A stretch of 12,009 nucleotides of DNA from NCBI GenBank assembly GCA_029266935.1, contig JAQSVY010000083.1, positions 1 to 12,009 of the forward strand, given 5' to 3'. The position numbers and the translations under genes were made by a program. Below the pieces are notes generated by a model that had not been told where the DNA came from, made no database searches, and saw only the letters and a list, made by a program, of their open reading frames with translations. Below, in pieces: positions 8,320 through 12,009 of this stretch (within the stretch, counting starts at the first letter, position 1; every line of letters starts with the position of its first letter). Origin of the DNA: Burkholderiales bacterium (GTDB taxonomy: Bacteria; Pseudomonadota; Gammaproteobacteria; Burkholderiales; SG8-39).

Positions 8320-9540
8320 GTGACGCTCGTCGCGGTGGTCTTCGCGATCGTGTACCTCGGCATGATCCTCGGCGGGCTGCCGTTCCTGCAGCTCGACCGC
8401 ACCGGCATCGCGCTGCTGGGCGCGATCGCGCTCGTGGCGTTCGGCGCCCTGTCGCCCGAGGAGGCGGCGCTGTCGATCCACCTACCCACGCTGCTGCTGC
8501 TCTTCTCGTTCATGGTGCTCTCGGCGCAGATGCGCTTGGGCGGCTTCTATACCTGGGTGACGCTGCGCATCGCCGGCCTGCGGCTCTCGCCGCCGGCGCT
8601 GCTGGCGGCCACCATGGCGGCGGTGGCGGCACTCTCGGCCGTGTTCAGCAACGACGTAGTCTGCCTTGCCATCGCGCCGGTGCTCGCCGACGCCTGCCTG
8701 CGCCGCGGCATCGACCCGGTGCCGTACCTGCTCGGGCTCGCCTGCGCGGCGAACATCGGCTCGGCGGCGACGCTGATCGGCAATCCCCAGAACATGCTCA
8801 TCGGCCAGGTGCTCGCGCTGCCCTTCGCCGCCTATTCGCTCGAGGCGCTGGTGCCGGTGCTCCTCAGCCTTGTCCTCGCATGGGCAATCATTGCCTGGCA
8901 GCTGCGCAGGTCCGTGCCCGCGCCCAAGCAGGTCGCGCCGGAGCGCCGGGAAGGCGCCTGCGCGACTTTCGACCCGTGGCAGACCGCAAAAGGTCTTGCC
9001 GTCGCCGCCGCGCTGATGATGGTATTCCTCTTCACCTCGTGGCCGCGCGAGGTAGCCGCACTCACCGGGGCGGGGCTGCTGCTCATGAGCCGGCGCCTGC
9101 ACTCCAACAAGATGCTCGGACTGGTCGACTGGGAGCTGCTGGTGCTGTTCATCGGCCTTTTTGTCGTCAACCACGCCTTCGAGCGCACCGGGCTCGCGGG
9201 CGGCGCGCTCGCCACCCTTGCCGACGCCGGTGCCCCGCTCGCCGCGCCGGTGCCGCTCTTCGCCGCCACCTTCGTGCTGTCCAACGCAGTATCCAACGTA
9301 CCCGCCGTGATGCTGCTGCTTCCCGCCGCCACCGAGCCTTTCTCGGGCCCGATGCTCGCGCTGGTGAGCACCCTTGCGGGCAACCTCCTCATCGTCGGCT
9401 CGATCGCCAACATCATCGTCGTCGATGCGGCGCGCCGGCGTGGCGTCGAGATCGACTGGCTGCGCCACGCGCTCACCGGCGTGCCGGTCACCCTCGCCTC
9501 GCTCGCGGTGGCGGGCGCCTGGTTCGCCATGCGGATATGA
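8320..9540 (+). CDS. ArsB/NhaD/SLC13-type ion permease
   Basis: This polytopic inner-membrane permease has 406 residues, in the size range of the IT superfamily. It shows two inverted halves: SNDVVCLAIAPVL (110-122) followed by ANIGSAATLIGNPQNMLIG, and in the second half SNAVSNVPAVMLLLP followed by VGSIANIIVVDAARRRGVEIDW. These paired Asn-rich re-entrant signatures are typical of ArsB, NhaD and dicarboxylate/CitM carriers, but arsenite, Na+ or carboxylate transport cannot be chosen from sequence. No ars genes are nearby. GTG 8320 starts the first helix and lies 16 bases after pepN's stop; an ATG two bases earlier hits TGA at once. There is no strong Shine-Dalgarno, so it is probably read from the pepN transcript. 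Confidence 0.85.
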   Translation: MTLVAVVFAIVYLGMILGGLPFLQLDRTGIALLGAIALVAFGALSPEEAALSIHLPTLLLLFSFMVLSAQMRLGGFYTWVTLRIAGLRLSPPALLAATMAAVAALSAVFSNDVVCLAIAPVLADACLRRGIDPVPYLLGLACAANIGSAATLIGNPQNMLIGQVLALPFAAYSLEALVPVLLSLVLAWAIIAWQLRRSVPAPKQVAPERREGACATFDPWQTAKGLAVAAALMMVFLFTSWPREVAALTGAGLLLMSRRLHSNKMLGLVDWELLVLFIGLFVVNHAFERTGLAGGALATLADAGAPLAAPVPLFAATFVLSNAVSNVPAVMLLLPAATEPFSGPMLALVSTLAGNLLIVGSIANIIVVDAARRRGVEIDWLRHALTGVPVTLASLAVAGAWFAMRI

Positions 9541-9565
9541 TGAGCAGAACAGGGAGACCCAGCGC

Positions 9566-10237
9566 ATGGACGCTACCGCCCTTCTCGCTCTCGCCACCGG
9601 CGGTTTCCTCGTCACGCATTTCATCAGCAGCACCCCGCTGCGCCCGGCGCTCGTCGGCGCCATCGGCGAGTGGCCCTACCGCGGCCTCTATTCGCTCCTC
9701 GCTGTCGTCACCCTTGGCTGGATGATCTGGGCCTACGCGCAGGCGCCGCGGGAAGAGCTGCTGCTATGGACGCCGCTGCGGCTGCTGCCGCTGATCGCGA
9801 TGCCCTTCTCCCTCATCCTCATCGTCTGCGGTTACTGGCGCAACCCGAGCATGGTCGGCGCGGAGAAGCTTCTCAAGAGCGAGGAGCCGGCGCGCGGCAT
9901 GATCCGCATTACGCGCCATCCGCTCATGTGGGGGATCATGCTTTGGGCCGCCGCACACATTCTCGCGCGCGCCGACCTGAAGTCGATCCTCTTCTTCGGC
10001 GGCTTCCTCGTCCTCGCCGCCCTCGGCACGGTCCTGATGGACCTTCGTAAAAGGGACAATCCCGATTTCCAGCGCTTCGCCGCGGCGACCTCCCACGTGC
10101 CCTTCGTTGCCATCGCCCAGGGGCGCAATCGCCTCGTCTGGCGCGAGATCGGCTGGCTGCGCCCTGGCATCGGAGTCGCCGCCTACGCCGCCTTCCTCGT
10201 CCTGCATCCCTGGCTGTTCGGCGCTAGACCTTACTGA
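9566..10237 (+). CDS. NnrU-family membrane protein
   Basis: The product has 223 residues with about six hydrophobic segments. It shows the NnrU pattern: THFISSTPLRPALVGAIGEWPYRGLYSLLA at the start (11-46), and MIRITRHPLMWGIMLWAAAHI (112-132) carrying the RHP motif shared with isoprenylcysteine-methyltransferase-like proteins. The prototype lies in denitrification clusters in alphaproteobacteria and relates to nitric oxide metabolism, but many homologues sit outside them and the biochemical role is unknown. AGGGAG (9551-9556) precedes ATG 9566 by 9 bases, a good ribosome site. The gene follows the permease by 25 bases, probably cotranscribed. The 3' end overlaps the convergent thioesterase gene by 14 bases. 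A link to the nearby globin (NO or O2 chemistry) is speculative. Confidence 0.87.
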   Translation: MDATALLALATGGFLVTHFISSTPLRPALVGAIGEWPYRGLYSLLAVVTLGWMIWAYAQAPREELLLWTPLRLLPLIAMPFSLILIVCGYWRNPSMVGAEKLLKSEEPARGMIRITRHPLMWGIMLWAAAHILARADLKSILFFGGFLVLAALGTVLMDLRKRDNPDFQRFAAATSHVPFVAIAQGRNRLVWREIGWLRPGIGVAAYAAFLVLHPWLFGARPY

Positions 10238-10619
10238 GCTTGCGCTGCACCCGGTCGTCGAACTTGGCGACGTTCACGACCACGCGCTCGTGCGTGCCGT
10301 GGCCGATCAGATCCTTCTCATCCCGCGCTTCGACTGCGAAGGCGACCGTTCGGCCTTCCACGCGGATGACGCGGGCGGTGGCGACAATCTTCATTCCGAC
10401 CGGGGTCGCAGCGATGTGGTGCACGTCGAGGTGGGTGCCGAGGCTCTGGTAGCCCGGCTGCAGCAGGTGCTCGACCGCGGCGAGCGCCGCGGCCTCGATC
10501 AGGTTGATCATCACCGGCGTGGCAAGGACGCGCACCTTGCCGCTGCCGATGCTCGGCGCCGTGTGCTCCTCGCCCACGACCAGCTCCGCGGTGCCCGACA
10601 GCCCGGCTGCGATCTGCAT
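10224..10619 (-). CDS. FlK-like hotdog-fold acyl-CoA thioesterase
   Basis: This 131-residue protein has the single hotdog fold of the fluoroacetyl-CoA thioesterase family. It matches FlK wording at VLATPVMINLIEAAAL, QSLGTHLDVHHIAATPVG and GHGTHERVVVNVAKF. The catalytic set aligns as Thr34, Glu42 and His68, with the same spacing (8 and 26) as Thr42, Glu50 and His76 of FlK as I recall it. The FlK lid Phe36 corresponds to Lys28 here, so fluoroacetate specificity is not suggested; a general short-chain or detoxifying thioesterase is more likely. ATG 10619 begins 9 bases after the methyltransferase stop and lacks a clear Shine-Dalgarno, implying an operon and translational coupling. If the methyltransferase is truly broken, its frameshift would carry ribosomes past this start and could reduce expression. 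Confidence 0.85.
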   Translation of the reverse strand: MQIAAGLSGTAELVVGEEHTAPSIGSGKVRVLATPVMINLIEAAALAAVEHLLQPGYQSLGTHLDVHHIAATPVGMKIVATARVIRVEGRTVAFAVEARDEKDLIGHGTHERVVVNVAKFDDRVQRKLSKV

Positions 10620-10628
10620 GCAGCCATT

Positions 10629-11385
10629 CTATTTCCTGTCGATGATCGCCTCGAGGTACTCGCCCGGCAGCACCAGGGTCTCGTCGCCCGAGCGGTTGAA
10701 CCGCTTGAGCAGCTCGAGCTGCTCGGCGGCGTAGTCCTCCTGCCGCGCTTCGTCCAGGCTCTCGAAGATCCGCCGCACCGGCCCGAAGTTGGCGCGGAAG
10801 AAGTCCAGCCAGTGCCGGGGCGAGGCATAGCGCATCACGTAGAGGCGCTTCTCGAGCCGCATCGGCCCGACATCCCCGAGCAGCTCGCGCAGGCCCGCCT
10901 CGGTGCCCCAGACAAGGGGAGACCGAACGCCGGGCGGCGGCGCATACCGCGCGCCGAGCTGGAACCACTGCCCGACGAATCCCTCGGGGGTCCAGCTGGC
11001 AAGCCCGATGCGCCCGCCGGCGCGGCAGACGCGCGCGAGCTCCCTCGCCGCGCGCTGCTGGTCGGGCGCGAACATGACCCCGAAGGTCGACAGCACATAG
11101 TCGAAGGCCCCGTCGCCGAAGGGCAGGTTCTCGACGTCGCCTTCGTCGAGGCGCAAGTCGAGGCGCTCGACTGCGGCGCGCTGCCGCGCGCGCTCGAGCA
11201 GCGACGGCACATAGTCGAGCCCGACGGTCTCGCACGGCGCGCTGCCGCGCGCGCTCGAGCAGCGACGGCACATAGTCGAGCCCGACGGTCTCGCAGCGGC
11301 GCCGTGCGGCGGCGAGGGCGGTGTTGCCGCTGCCGGCCGCGACGTCGAGCACCTTGCGCCCGGCGCCCCTTGCCGGCCAGTTCAA
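10629..11385 (-). pseudogene. Class I SAM-dependent methyltransferase, frameshifted by tandem duplication and 5' truncated
   Basis: The product resembles small UbiE-like Methyltransf_11 enzymes of unknown substrate. Motif I is KVLDVAAGSGNTALAAARR, followed by CETVGLDYVPSLLERARQRA, GDVENLPFGDGAFDYVLSTF, RVCRAGGRIGLASWTPEGF and a family-typical C-terminus containing FNRSGDETLVLPGEYLEAII. The stretch from CETV to RQRA is encoded twice because of a perfect 61-bp repeat, which throws the frame. Deleting one copy restores a continuous frame of about 231 codons from TTG 11385. Relatives have some 40 more residues before motif I; here that region is replaced by the HxlR operator and promoter. The boundary at 11385 is nominal. 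The duplicated frame has no early stop and would run to 10318 inside the thioesterase gene. It could be an assembly error rather than decay. Confidence 0.78.
11174..11295. repeat. Perfect 61-bp tandem direct duplication
   Basis: Bases 11174-11234 and 11235-11295 are identical and adjacent; the flanks differ at once on both sides. The unit is 61 bases (1 modulo 3), so it frameshifts the methyltransferase. GCGGCGC at 11173-11179 and again at 11296-11302 gives a near-microhomology that could have promoted slippage. Confidence 0.95.
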
Positions 11386-11395
11386 TTTCTGAACT
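11379..11395. promoter_or_regulatory. Inverted repeat AGTTCA-N5-TGAACT, probable HxlR operator
   Basis: This exact 6+6 bp palindrome with a 5-base spacer (ATTTC) ends 11 bases before the HxlR-family ATG. TTGCCG (11370-11375) and TAAACT (11395-11400) are a poor -35/-10 pair spaced 19 bases, so binding would cover the core promoter. Autorepression with co-control of the divergent methyltransferase-thioesterase pair is inferred from position. Confidence 0.55.
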
Positions 11396-11406
11396 AAACT
11401 TCCGCC

Positions 11407-12009
11407 ATGGGCAAGCGCTACGGCCAGTTCTGCCCCGTCGCCATGGCCGCCGAGGTGCTGTGCGAGCGCTGGATGCCGCTCGTCCTGCGCGAGCTCATGT
11501 ACGGCAGCACGCGCTTCAACGACATCGCGCGCGGGGTCCCGCTCATGTCGCGCGCGCTCCTCGCGCAGCGGCTGCGCGAGCTCGAAGCCGCGGCCATGGT
11601 GCGCAAGGACGCGGAGCGCTACCGCCTCACCGCCGCGGGCGAGGCGCTGCGGCCGATCGTGGAGCAGATGGGCATGTGGGCGCAGCAATGGCGCACCGGC
11701 CCCCTCGCCGACGACGATCTCGACGACAAGCTGCTGATGTGGAGCCTGCGCCGCTCGCTGCGGCTCCCGGGCGACTTCCGCCGCCGCCTGCTGCTGCGCT
11801 TCGACTTCCACGGATTGCCGCGCGGCTCCAGGGTGGCCCGCCGCAGCTGGTGGCTGCTCGCCCGGCAGCCCGACGACGTCGAGGTCTGCGTCAAGGATCC
11901 CGGCTACGACACGGATGTCGTCGTCGTCGCGGACCTGCGGGCCTTCACCGAAGTGGTGCTCGGCCGGCGCACGCTCGCGGGCGCCTTGAGGGAGGGCTGC
12001 ATCAAGCTG
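11407..12009 (+). CDS. HxlR-family winged-helix regulator with SCP2-like C-terminal region (3' partial)
   Basis: The 201 visible residues run open to the window edge. Residues 5-95 are an HxlR (MarR-like) winged helix: YGQFCPVAMAAEVLCERW, LRELMYGSTRFNDIARGVP, LLAQRLRELEAAAMVRKD (recognition helix and wing), and YRLTAAGEALRPIVEQMGMW. Cys9 occupies the position of the conserved N-terminal HxlR cysteine, which senses electrophiles or redox stress in some members. Residues 125-201 look like the SCP2/sterol-carrier-type ligand domain found in a proteobacterial subgroup (RFDFHGLPRG, VCVKDPGYDTDVVVVADLRAFTEVVLGRRTLAGAL). ATG 11407 is the first start after the palindrome; no Shine-Dalgarno is seen, so it may be leaderless. 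About 15-30 residues are probably missing at the C-terminus. Confidence 0.88.
   Translation, partial: MGKRYGQFCPVAMAAEVLCERWMPLVLRELMYGSTRFNDIARGVPLMSRALLAQRLRELEAAAMVRKDAERYRLTAAGEALRPIVEQMGMWAQQWRTGPLADDDLDDKLLMWSLRRSLRLPGDFRRRLLLRFDFHGLPRGSRVARRSWWLLARQPDDVEVCVKDPGYDTDVVVVADLRAFTEVVLGRRTLAGALREGCIKL

Noticed and set aside
10318..11173. Minus-strand frame continuing past the duplication to 10318
   Set aside because: It turns into Arg/Ala-rich sequence and overlaps the thioesterase gene; the real methyltransferase continues in the other frame to 10629.

Overview
The window is GC-rich bacterial chromosome, roughly two thirds G+C by eye. Protein families and codon use fit a betaproteobacterium of the Burkholderiales/Nitrosomonadales type; that placement is inference from gene content, not a database match. 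No mobile element, CRISPR array, rRNA or tRNA is visible, and no stretch over 300 bases lacks a gene. The content is mostly housekeeping and small accessory genes, and I see no new multi-gene defence or metabolic system. The interest lies in unusual starts, a degenerate signalling enzyme, two operator-like palindromes and two lesioned genes.

Left part (1-3700). The C-terminal half of a UvrA-type excinuclease ATPase runs in from the left edge and is followed almost at once by a DMT/EamA transporter. Convergent to that, with a 20-base tail overlap, is a class III nucleotidyl-cyclase-like domain fused to an FHA domain. Its catalytic residues are nearly all replaced, so it looks like a pseudo-cyclase. 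It is divergent from a small helix-turn-helix protein. The 54-base gap between them, plus the first base of the HTH start codon, holds a perfect 10+10 bp inverted repeat.

Middle (3680-8303). A 148-base leader precedes an RhlE-type DEAD-box RNA helicase whose only well-supported start is ATT behind a strong Shine-Dalgarno sequence. A single-domain bacterial globin lies convergent to it and divergent from pepN (M1 aminopeptidase N). pepN is broken: about 25 conserved residues are missing near residue 149 and the frame changes there.

Right part (8304-12009). An ArsB/NhaD/SLC13-type anion permease and an NnrU-family membrane protein follow pepN on the + strand. On the - strand are a class I SAM-methyltransferase and an FlK-like hotdog thioesterase 9 bases after it. 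The methyltransferase carries a perfect 61-bp tandem duplication that shifts the frame, and it lacks its N-terminal 40 or so residues. It abuts an AGTTCA-N5-TGAACT palindrome and a divergent HxlR-family regulator with an SCP2-like tail, which runs off the right edge. In the intact ancestor the regulator probably controlled the methyltransferase-thioesterase pair.

Two frame-breaking lesions and one lost 5' end within 5 kb could be real decay, or draft or metagenome assembly errors. The sequence alone cannot decide.
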